Below, in pieces: positions 50,001 through 62,000 of a DNA stretch of 64,000 nucleotides. Source of the stretch: Dallia pectoralis (lineage: Eukaryota; Chordata; Actinopteri; Esociformes; Umbridae); assembly GCA_029465975.1 (NCBI GenBank), contig CM055743.1:17465507-17529506 (forward strand), read 5' to 3'. A program made the position numbers and the translations under genes. A model generated the notes under the pieces. It ran no database searches and had not been told where the DNA came from. It was given only the letters and a program-made list of their open reading frames with translations. How positions within the stretch are numbered: position 1 is the stretch's first letter; each line of letters begins with the position of its first letter.

Positions 50001-53000
50001 TGTCTATATGCCCTTATATAACCTTATATACCCTTGGGTTTAACCTGGCTGTGTTGTGTTCCGTCCATAACCCCCCAACCACGCCCTGTTGTACCACACC
50101 AGCTCCACGGTTAAACTCAGTGTCTATATGCCCGTCTTCACTGTCAGCGTTTCGCTATGTGATCAGAGGGTGGAGTCCACCAACACACCAGTGTGTTTAG
50201 CACACAGCTCCCATCTCAGCCACATGTTTCTCATTCTCATCTACAGGATTACATGCTAAAGTCTGCTCCCGTGTGGAAACCTCTCTGGCTAACTAAACAT
50301 CTGATTGCTCTCTACACACACACACACACACACACACACTCTTCTGTCAGTGCATAACTAGGTGATTTATTTTGTTATTTTGTTGGATTTTACTGTCCAG
50401 GGAAATGGCCAGATGCAATATTTATTATTATTATTATTTACAGCTGGATATTTATTTAAATGACGTTGTTACATTTTCACTAAAATGAATGATTTCAGCC
50501 ATCTAGCAAATGTTTTACCTTAGTCACAGGGCATATATATGACTATAATCACCTTGTAATACAGACAGACAGATTACAGTGCACAAAAAAGTAGCCGGTT
50601 ATCAGCAAACAGAGTCTACACACATCACAAGTTAATCGTGTCATGTGACCTAACTAAACACAGTATATCTAGTGGATACTGCCTGCCATTGCTTTTATTC
50701 CACCCCCGTGCTTTCTTTCTTTAGGACAGTGTGGACCACCAGGCTGAGTGGGGGAGTGGGGGAGTAGAGTGAAAGGGGAGGAAGAGCGAGGACTTGTGTC
50801 CTTCTGATGATAAAGAGGCAATTGTGGAGCATCACGTCTGCTCTGTTGGGTGTCTGGGTCGCAATGACTGTCAGCTAGGATAGAGAGTTAGAGACCAACT
50901 GGTACCTGTTCTTAATGGGTTTTACTTATACAGAATCTGGAGTCACAATAACTGTCAGCTAGGATAGAGACCAACTGGTACCTGTTCTTAATGGGTTTTA
51001 CTTATACAGAATCTGGAGTCACAATAACTGTCAGCTAGGATAGAGACCAACTGGTACCTGTTCTTAATGGGTTTTACTTATACAGAATCTGGAGTCACAA
51101 TAACTGTCAGCTAGGATAGAGACCAACTGGTACCTGTTCTTAATGGGTTTTACTTATACAGAATCTGGAGTCACAATAACTGTCAGCTAGGATAGAGACC
51201 AACTGGTACCTGTTCTTAATGGGTTTTACTTATACAGAATCTGGAGTCACAATAACTGTCAGCTAGGATAGAGACCAACTGGTACCTGTTCTTAATGGGT
51301 TTTACTTATACAGAATCTGGAGTCACAATAACTGTCAGCTAGGATAGAGACCAACTGGTACCTGTTCTTAATGGGTTTTACTTATACAGAATCTGTGGTC
51401 GCAATAACTGTCAGCTAGGATACCTGTTCTTAATGGGTTTTACTTATACAGAAGACCAAGCTGGTACCTGTTCTTAATGGGTTTTTTACAGAATCTTCGC
51501 AATAATACAGAATCTGGGTCAGAACAATAACTGTCAGCTAGGATAGAGACCAACTGGTACCTGTTCTTAATGGGTTTTACTTATACAGAATCTGGAGTCA
51601 CAATAACTGTCAGCTAGGATAGAGACCAACTGGTACCTGTTCTTAATGGGTTTTACTTATACAGAATCTGTGGTCGCAATAACTGTCAGCTAGGATAGAG
51701 ACCAACTGGTACCTGTTCTTAATGGGTTTTACATATACAGAATCTGTGGTCGCAATAAACTAGAGTCAGCTAGCTAGGGTTCTTAATGGGTTTTACTTAT
51801 ACAGAATCTGGAGTCACAATAACTGACATATACAGAATCTGGAGTCACAATAACTGTCAGCTGGTAGAGACCAACTGGTACCTGTTCTTAATGGGTTTTA
51901 CTTATACAGAATCTGGAGTCACAATAACTGTCAGCTTAGAGACCAACTGGTACCTGTTTCTTAATGGGTTTTACTTATACAGAATCTGGAGTCACAATAA
52001 CTGTCAGCTAGGATAGAGACCAACTGGTACCTGTTCTTAATGGGTTTTACTTATACAGAATCTGGAGTCACAATAACTGTCAGCTAGGATAGAGACCAAC
52101 TGGTACCTGTTCTTAATTGATAGAGACCAACTGGTACCTGTTCTTCAATAACTGTCAGCTAGGATAGAGACCAACTGGTACCTGTTCTTAACGGGTTTTA
52201 CTTATACAGAAGAGTCACAATAACTGTCAGCTAGGATAGAGACCAACTGGTACCTGTTCTTAATGGGTTTTACTTATACAGAATCTGGAGTCACAATAAC
52301 TGTCAGCTAGGATAGAGACCAACTGGTACCTGTTCTTAATGGGTTTTACATATACAGAATCTGGAGTCACAATAACTGTCAGCTAGGATAGAGACCAACT
52401 GGTACCTGTTCTTAGCTAGGATAGAGACCAACTGGTACCTGTTTCTTAATGGGTTTTACTTATACAGAATCTGGAGTCACAATAACAACTGGTACCTGTT
52501 CTTAATGGGTTTTACTTATACAGAATCTGGAGTCACAATAACTGTCAGCTAGGATAGAGACCAACTGGTACCTGTTCTGGTTTTACTTGTACAGAATCTG
52601 GAGTTTTCAGCTTATACAGAATCTGTCGCAATAACTGTCAGCTAGGATAGAGACCAACTGGTACCTGTTCTTAATGGGTTTTACTTATACAGAATCTGGA
52701 GTCGCAATAACTGTCAGCTAGGATAGAGACCAACTGGTACCTGTTCTTAATGGGTTTTACTTATACAGAATCAATAACTGTCAGCTAGGATAGAGACCAA
52801 CTGGTACCTGTTCTTAATGGGTACAGAATTTAACTGTCAGCTAGGATAGAGACCAACTGGTACCTGTTCTTAATGGGTTTTACTTATACAGAATCTGTGG
52901 TCGCAATAACTGTCAGCTAGGATAGAGACCAACTGGTACCTGTTCTTAATGGGTTTTACTTATACAGAATCTGTGGTCGCAATAACTGTCAGCTAGGATA

Positions 53001-56000
53001 GAGACCAACTGGTACCTGTTCTTAATGGGTTTTACTTATACAGAATCTGGAGTCACAATAACTGTCAGCTAGGATAGAGACCAACTGGTACCTGTTCTTA
53101 ATGGGTTTTACTTATACAGAATCTGTAGTCACAATAACTGTCAGCTAGGATAGAGACCAACTGGTACCTGTTCTTAATGGGTTTTACATATACAGAATCT
53201 GGAGTCACAATAACTGTCAGCTAGGATAGAGACCAACTGGTACCTGTTCTTAATGGGTTTTACTTATACAGAATCTGGAGTCACAATAACTGTCAGCTAG
53301 GATAGAGACCAACTGGTACCTGTTCTTAATGGGTTTTTAATAATACTTATACAGAATACAGAATATTGTAAGTGAAGTTTGGTAGTAAATCTAATACTGT
53401 CAATATGACAGGGCTCTCTGCTCAGACTGCTACAACAAGGAAAATTTCAATTTGGGCTACGTCCATTATATTATGTTGTAATATGTGTTAATACTTATTT
53501 GTTATTGATTGATAACAATGTATTACAGTTTTCCTTGTGACAATTAATTAACAAATTATTTAATTGTCTTTTTCTATCCAGATGCATCGCCCGCTGAGAG
53601 TTGCCATGGCAGCGAGACTGAGGCGGACGACGGGAGCGCGTGGTCGGGCGAGACAGAGGCGGACAAGGGCCTGGAGACGTCGCAGCTGGGCGCGGAGGAC
53701 AGCCACAGCCTGTTGCCAGGGGCGGAGCTTCAGATGGAGAACGAGGAGTACCTCATGAATATTAGCGCCCGCCTTCAAGCGGCTGTGGAGAAACTGTTGG
53801 TGGCCATAACTGAGACGACCAATCAGGTACGTCACGGCATACGGAATAAATGTGTGATGTGTTCAAATACATACAAATCGAACGAAAAGAAAAATGAATG
53901 TGCCGTCGAAAAGCGCTAGGGACTTTTGACTGCTCATTAAAAACTCTTGCCATTTAATTGGCTGTTGATGACAACGGCGTCAGTCGACAAACTGTATTTT
54001 ATTTACGTCCCGGCACCCTACATATCCTATAATAAGAACTAAGTGACCCAGCGTGTGAGCAGAATACTGTAGCGGCACCATAACGTTCACCAGACGATAT
54101 TCCCACAGTGTTACTCCATTAGTCTACAACAAACATGCGCGCTTACAAGACATGCATTCAGCTATTGTCCAGCCTCTATACAGCCACACACACTGACCAA
54201 TTACAACATGTCCCCCCCATTTGAGTCAGTCTACACTCGCTCCCTTTATAAGATGAGACTGCAGAATCCTGTTGGCACTGAGACAGCTGGAGCTGGAGTG
54301 ATCTGGCTACACAATAGAGCTGCCTCATCCCCTGTAGTTACCAGCAGATACAAGGGGATTTGCATAGAACGTTGTCATTACTCCCCCTGGCCAGTTACAA
54401 TCTGGCTGGACTCAGGTGACTCCTCCCCCCTCAGGCTACTACCGCCTATGCCCTGTGTGTGTATGCGTGTGTGTGTGTGTGCGTGTGTGTGTGTGTGTGG
54501 CCGGCCTCTGACAGTCTAGAGGGATACTTCATGTTCATTAAAAATGTTGCACAGTTCTGTTGGGTTTGCCCTAGATTCACGCATTACTCACGCTGCGGTG
54601 GCCGTCCGTGTAAAAATATCTCCTCTCGTAAATTTAGTCCGAGCGTTTGTGTTACCACTGGAGAATGCTTGGGTCTATGGTTTAGGTTTGGGTCTATGGT
54701 TTAGGTTTGAGTCTATGGTTTAGGTTTGGGTTTGTGCTTTGGGGACCCACGTCTCGATTCCAGATTTGTGTCACTTTAGACGCCTGCTGAATATGAATCC
54801 ATGATCTGATATTCGGTGTCGTCATCTGTATTTTAAGAGCCAGAAAATGACCCTCCGTTACTGTAGCTGGCTCTTATAGAGTCAGACGTGGGAACTTCCC
54901 AGTTATATTTGTGCCCATCACTGCTTTTCTCCCCAGGACGGGTGGTTTTGCATATTCGGTATCTGCCAGCGGGGAAGTGTAAAGTTACCAACGAGCCAGA
55001 CCTAAATCAATAGAAAACCTCTTTAGGATGTTCAACAAGGATGCCGAATCCATTTTACACACAGTGTCAGTTCAAACTGGAGAGAACTGCCCGGTGACGG
55101 GGAAAGCGAGCTCACAAATCACTCCGAATCGGTGTCCACAACACTGTAGTCCTCCCCGATGGAATTGATTACGTTTTCATCGGCTGCTCGCGAGTAAACG
55201 GTCGTAAACGACGGCCGCTGGTCGTTGTTTCCCTGCCAGTGGGGTCGGCCCGTGTGACTAGGGCTTTGATGTAATTAGATTCTCTGGAGTGTCGTGCCCT
55301 TTGTAAATAATTAGCTTCAGTAAGTGTGTCGTAACGCACATTAGCCTCCCGTTAGGCCGCTGACGCCGACCCTACGGGCCGAGGTGCGGACTCTCCCGGT
55401 CTCCTCCTGTTAAACGGATCGGTACCATTTAGGATCGTCTGTCAGAACGCCCCGGGTCCCTTCATTTGGAGTCACGTGGAAGACTATACCTGTTTGACAA
55501 GCTCCTGCGAGAGAAAAAGGGTGTGTTCGCGCGTGAGAGGCGTTTAGAAAGACGCTGTGTCTATTTGCAGAGTGTCTACCTGCCCCACTAGCCCAGGGAG
55601 TTTAAACCACGCCCACTCCCCCCCCTTCCCGGTTTCACTCGACAACACGTTGCCCACGCTCCTAATCCAGGAAGTGAACGAGGGAGAGACTACCAGCACC
55701 AAACCACAGGGGGGGAAATGAAGTGAGAGTGAAAGTGGGACAGAGAGAGATCGCCTGAGTTCACCCGTGGTTGGCTGTTCATTGTGCGGAGCGTACAGGG
55801 AGGGGCCTGGAGGCCGCTCCTCCTTCTGGGTCGGTGCTGGGTTGTCGTGGCGGCAGGGAATTGTTAATGATATTCCGGAGGGAGAGAGGCAGTGAGTGGG
55901 CGAGCGAGCGAGCTGAAGGAGTGCTGCTACTGGCGGGGGCAGGGTCACACTGAGCTTGTAGAGTCCGAGAGAAACAGTCCGACTGAGAGAGTTACCTCCT

Positions 56001-59000
56001 TTCTCTTGACCCCCTCCTCCTCCTCTGTCGCGCTCCGGATTCAGGAATGCCATTTAGCCACAGGTGCCGAGTGTGACTTTGGACTTCCCGACCTACAGCG
56101 GAGGAGCACCGTCTGCGTTTATTCTCTAGACGGACTGTTCATCTGGGACCAGTCTCTCTTTGCCCGGGACCAGTCGACGTCCGTGGGGTCGGCCCCGATC
56201 CGAGACTCGAGCGTGTTTACACAAGGCTCTGTGCTTGGCTGCGCCGTGGCGACCGTTGCCTAGAGCCAGATCAACGTCGTCAGGACTCGTCTGCTCTCTG
56301 CTGTTTTGCCCTCTAATGGGCTCTAATGTGCTCCGCTAGAGAGTTAGCAGTGACGCTTGGCCGGGCTCAGCCGGAGGTGGTGTCCACGCAAGGAGGTGCC
56401 ATCTAGATGCCATAGGAACGCCGGGCGACCTCCGACCGCACATGGACATTTTCAGGGAAGAGGATTATGGGTAGGGGAATCACGACCGCGCTCCAGGGAA
56501 CTCGACGAGGCCGTTGAACCGACCGAACGCCAGCATGGATTCGTATCGCTCCTACTGGAATTCGAGCAACCAGTCGCTGTGGGTGGAGGGCGAAGATCAG
56601 GATGTGTACGAGGTGGAGTCTCGCATCCCTCTGCCCCGGCCGTTCCCCCTCGCCAGCGTCCTCGACGAGCAGAACTCTGTGGTGGTGCGAACGAAGATCT
56701 CCCACATCAACCACCGGACCAACGGTCACCTCCTGAAGGTGATCTCGAAGATCTCCTTGCCCACTCCCCCTTACACAGTAAGTTGGGGTTCCCTTCGGCC
56801 AGGCGACTGTCCGGCCTTTCAGCTGGTTTGACGATGACCAATCGTCCCGCCCGTTTATTGTATACAGGTCATACATGGACTGTTTAAATAACCCTTGACA
56901 TGGTGAGTGCTCGCTTACTGCTAACTTGACAGCAGCATGTTTTGTCATGGGCAATGTGTGAGACGGAGTGAGCAGTGGGCACATTCACCTGGGATGCTGA
57001 TCAAGTGTCGTGAGCTTTAAAATGCCTCAAGCATTCCTTCACCTGATGTGGTGTGTGTGATTACTTCCTGGTATCTTCCCGGATATCTCTCCCGGGTATC
57101 TGTAACACCATTTGCATGCTGGTCAGTTTATTGTACCAGGTCAATTTCACGCCCTTTTATGCGTTTACGAACGTGCCTTGGGTCAATGTCTGCTAGATCT
57201 GCCGCTGATGCTGAAGGGCCAACAATAAACCGGCATGTTACGTTGGTTCTTTACGTAGGTGAAGCTATTGAGGAACTGTCACACGTTTGGGAAACTGATG
57301 TTTGGGATGTGTTACTCTGCATCAAGACTCGTCCCTAAAACTGTCCCCCTCTAACAATGGCAGAAGCAGTTTATGCATCACCCTGACGTTTTGATTGGAC
57401 CTTGTGTGTGTCCCCTCTGTTTATCTCTGTGTCCCCTCTGTTTATCTCTGTGTCCCCTCTGTTTATCTCTGTGTCCCCTCTGTTTATCTCTGTGTCCCCT
57501 CTGTTTATCTCTGTGTCCCCTCTGTTTATCTCTGTGTCCCCTCTGTTTATCTCTGTGTCCCCTCTGTTTATCTCTGTGTCCCCTCTGTTTATCTCTGTGT
57601 CCCCTCTGTTTATCTCTGTGTCCCCTCTGTTTATCTCTGTGTCCCCTCTGTTTATCTCTGTGTCCCCTCTGTCTATTTCTGTGTCCCCTCTGTTTATCTC
57701 TGTGTCCCCTCTGTCTATTTCTGTGTCCCCTCTGTCTATTTCTGTGTCCCCTCTGTCTATTTCTGTGTCCCCTCTGTCTAACTCTGTGTCCCCTCTGTTT
57801 ATCTCTGTGTCCCCTCTGTTTATCTCTGTGTCCCCTCTGTTTATCTCTGTGTCCCCTCTGTTTATCTCTGTGTCCCCTCTGTCTATTTCTGTGTCCCCTC
57901 TGTCTATTTCTGTGTCCCCTCTGTTTATCTCTGTGTCCCCTCTGTCTATTTCTGTGTCCCCTCTGTCTACATCTGTCTAACTCTGTGTCGCCTCTGTTTA
58001 TCTCTGTGTCCTCTCTGTCCCCTCTGTCTACCTCTGTCTACCTCTGTCTACCTCTGTCTACCTCTGTCTACCTCGGTCTAACTCTGTCTACTTCTCTGTG
58101 TTCATCTGTGTTAAGTTTAGTGAAACCACGAAGCAACTAGTAGAAACGGCACTCTGAGGGCAAAACGCTCCCATTTACATTTGACTCAAGTTGAAGTGGC
58201 TCAGTTGCAACCAGCGTTCTGAACGGGGCGCACATATTTTATCGGCCCTCGTGTTTTACAATCACGTCACGATTACTGGAACCCCTGACAGGTCTTTCCT
58301 CCCAGTCTTTCTGCTCACTAATGTGTTCTGTTGTCCCCCCCCCCCTCGGCTTAGCTGGAGCACGCCAAGGTCACCCAGACTGAGCTGATGCGCGAGTCCT
58401 TCCGCTTCAACCAGGAGATGGGCGATCTGCTGCGGAGGCAGGAGGACCTGCAGGAGAGGCTGACTGAGGAGGGCCGTGCACGTGAGCAGCTGGCCCTGGA
58501 GCTCCACCGGGCAGAGGGTGAGTGGCGCGACAGGGGAGGTGGGCACAGTTTTGTGGGTCTATGAAAGAGTGGCATACGAAAGGGGGCGACTGGCACTGGG
58601 CGACTGGCACTGGGCGACTGGCACTGGGCGGCTGGCACTGGGCGGCTGGCACTGGGCGGCTGGCACTGGGCGGCTGGCACTGGGCGGCTGGCACTGGGCG
58701 GCTGGCACTGGGCGGCTGGCACTGGGCGGCTGGCACTGGGCGGCTGGGCTGGCGCTGGGCTGGCACTGGGCGGCTGGCACTGGGCGGCTGGCACTGGGCG
58801 GCTGGCACTGGGCGGCTGGCACTGGGCGGCTGGCACTGGGTTTGGATGCTGTGTCACCTGAGTTATGGTAATTCATGGGAATTTATTGCTAACATTGAAT
58901 TTAGAAGGGTGTAGTTCTTCCTTCTGTAGTGTGTGATGGTGTGTTATAAAGTATGGCAAATATTTGCACTCATATTCTCCTCCCACAATAGATAATTGGT

Positions 59001-62000
59001 GCCTTTTGATTGGTCGAAGAACATCATCGTTTATCCTGTGTGAGACTTTGCCTATGTACTGAACATTTGTTTATGTATTGAACATTTGTTTGAGCCGATA
59101 TGGATGACTTTGAGTAAATAGACACAGGCCAATCTAATACCATGGTATTGGCACACTTTCATTTATGTTTCTTTTTTTTGTGTTTCAAAAACACCACCCA
59201 GATATCTAATGTGGTATAACTCAGCTTGTAACTGTTCACCGGCATCTGACAGTATTACAGGACATATTTGGCAAATGATCTTGGATTCGCATAAACTCCG
59301 AAGACGCAGCCAACGCAAATGACTTGTCGTCTCTGGTCATTGTGTATTGTCCCGTTGATTTGTTTGAACACGGCGAACGTGAAGCTGCGTAATTGTGCCC
59401 ATCGTTTGTCCGGCCTGCTGCTCTCCGTAATACTGATCTCCTGGGGTGTGGTGCTGTTTGGATTGCTGAACTGGTTTCCACGAAGACAATAGGCAGGTTT
59501 TTACAGAGCTAGGGTTAGCTGTCAGAAGCCCAGTGTCCCCAAAAAAAGAATTACGCTGTCTGTTGTAATTCGCTGAAGGACAAGCGTTGTAAAGATCAAA
59601 TACATTTGATCATTTTGACAGAGGATTGTTGGATCTAACAAAGCTTTTTTGAGCCACTCAACTGAATCTATTGTTACATCTGTGAGACAAGGGCCGTCTT
59701 GACTTTCAGTAATGGCTGAACGGCTTCACGTTCAGCAACGTTAATATGTTGATACAACACTGCTGTGTGTGTGTGTGTGTCAGCGGGCGTCAGGACAGTG
59801 TTCATGGATAAGAAACATGTTCCACCCTTATGTGTAAACTGTCTCTATGTGACAGAGACAACCAACAATAGATGATCTCACAGTTACAACCTTGTCTGTC
59901 CTACAGGGGGAAATTGGTAAAGATGGCAATACCCTTTCCTGTTTTCTTGGGACTGTTTAAGTGTAAAGCTTTTGCTGTCAAGGTTTTACAGCTCCCCCCT
60001 CATGCAAGATTCAACTTGGCGGGGAAAAAATATGCGAAGTCACGTTCCATCAAACAATATTTTTCTTTGATTGATTATTATGTTATTTTACAAAGTTAGT
60101 AGTCCTCAGTGAGCGAGGAGTTGTTAAAATGTCTGGCCTGCTCTTCCTGATTGAGCCACATGCCCACACACACACACACACACACACGTACGTGCACGCA
60201 CACGCTCTGCTGTCACATCAGGTAATTTGTCGTCTAATTAAATGTTCAGGTTTGGGATTTCCCAATCACACAGAACGTACCGTGACTTGTCTTGTATAAT
60301 ATATGGAAGCATCGTTAAGTTAATTGAATAATTTAAATGAACAAATTATACATTCAGACAGAATCCAAAATTACCGTACCCCATAGGGCAAAACTAACAT
60401 TTGTGATCGTAATGAGATCAAGTCTCCCAGTTGAGACGATTGCAAAATCGTTTTAGAGGGTGAATACGCTGTTTAACAGTGTCAGAAAATCACGTGTGTT
60501 CAGTAGTCAGAGCGATTTTCACTGTGACCTCCTAAGATGTCGTGGGAATGAAGACATCAGCTCAGCAGTAGTCAGATTTCACATTTTGTCTTTGTCTCCT
60601 TTAATATTTAATCAGTGTGTTATTGTGTTGGCAGCTCAGCCCTTCGCAGTGCACTCTGTCACGCCAAATGGGTTGGACGTTTGTTCTGTGTGAATATTTG
60701 TGTATGAATGAGGTGCTTCTGTTCTGTATTTGCTCATTTCCTGTGTGTTTTCCGTGTTCATTTTCATGTTGAATCGGTCTTTATACTTTTGCTATTTTCT
60801 GTGGACACTCGATTGGGGCGATGTGCAATGTGAATTTGTCAACTCCAAATCAATACTAACCGCCTCTTCCTCCTCGTCGCCAGGTCTCATTGATGGCTAC
60901 ACGGGCGAACGGACTGCGCTGGAGGACAAGGTGCGCCAGAAGGAGGAGTTACAGCAAAGCCTTGAGTTGGAGTTACAGGTGAGACCCCGGGTCATGTTTC
61001 AGTCCACCGTTACCCCGTAATCTCACTCGTGTGTTTTCGTGTCATTTAAACCACTTTGGCTGTCCCTACTACGTTCTTGTGTTTCGTTCAACAAGTATCA
61101 AGTCAAAACACATCTGTGCAGATGGAAAGGATACTTGTCAGGTTTTAAGTCATTCGCCTCATCAATGTACCAAGATGTCAATCGCTTGTGTTTATTGGCT
61201 GACCCCTCCACCAACCGGTCAGCTGTGTTTTCATTGGCTGAGCCCTCTACCAACCGGCAGCTGTGTTTTCATTGGCTGAGCCCTCCACCAACCGGTCAGC
61301 TGTGTTTTTATTGGCTGACCCCTCCACCAACCGGTCAGCTGTGTTTTTATTGGCTGACCACTCCACCAAACGGTCAGCTGGTTTTCATTGGCTGAGCCCT
61401 CCACCAACCGGTCAGATGTGTTTTCATTGGCTGACCCCTCCACCAACCGGTCAGCTGTGTTTTTATTGGCTGACCACTCCACCAAACGGTCAGCTGGTTT
61501 TTTATTGGCTGACCCCGCCACCAACCGGTCAGCTGTGTTTTTATTGGCTGACCACTCCACCAAACGGTCAGCTGGTTTTTTATTGGCTGACCCCGCCACC
61601 AAACGGTCAGCTGTGTTTTTATTGGCTGACCCTGCCACCAAACGGTCAGCTGTGTTTTTATTGGCTGACCCTGCCACCAAACGGTCAGCTGTGTTTTTAT
61701 TGGCTGACCCCGCCACCAAACGGTCAGCTGTGTTTTTATTGGCTGACCACTCCACCAAACGGTCAGCTGGTTTTCATTGGCTGAGCCCTCCACCAACCGG
61801 TCAGATGTGTTTTCATTGGCTGACCCCTCCACCAACCGGTCAGCTCTGTTTTTATTGGCTGACCCCTCCACCAACCGGTCAGCTGTGTTTTTATTGGCTG
61901 ACCACTCCACCAAACGGTCAGCTGGTTTTCATTGGCTGAGCCCTCCACCAACCGGTCAGATGTGTTTTCATTGGCTGACCCCTCCACCAACCGGTCAGCT

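Noticed and set aside
48854..50200. 448-codon open frame
   Set aside because: It lies in AKAP9 intron 19 and comes entirely from the 120-bp tandem repeat, whose length is a multiple of three; no start context, domain or splice logic.
50885..53350. CRISPR-like appearance of regularly spaced repeats
   Set aside because: The units are contiguous tandem copies with no unique spacers, in a vertebrate intron; the same holds for all other arrays in the window.
55544..56053. 169-codon minus-strand frame in the CpG-rich stretch
   Set aside because: Low-complexity Ser/Pro/Leu sequence with no recognised homology; GC-rich DNA often leaves antisense frames open.
57373..58140. 255-codon Leu/Cys/Pro frame
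   Set aside because: Shadow of the 21-bp intronic minisatellite; the other two forward frames are open as well.
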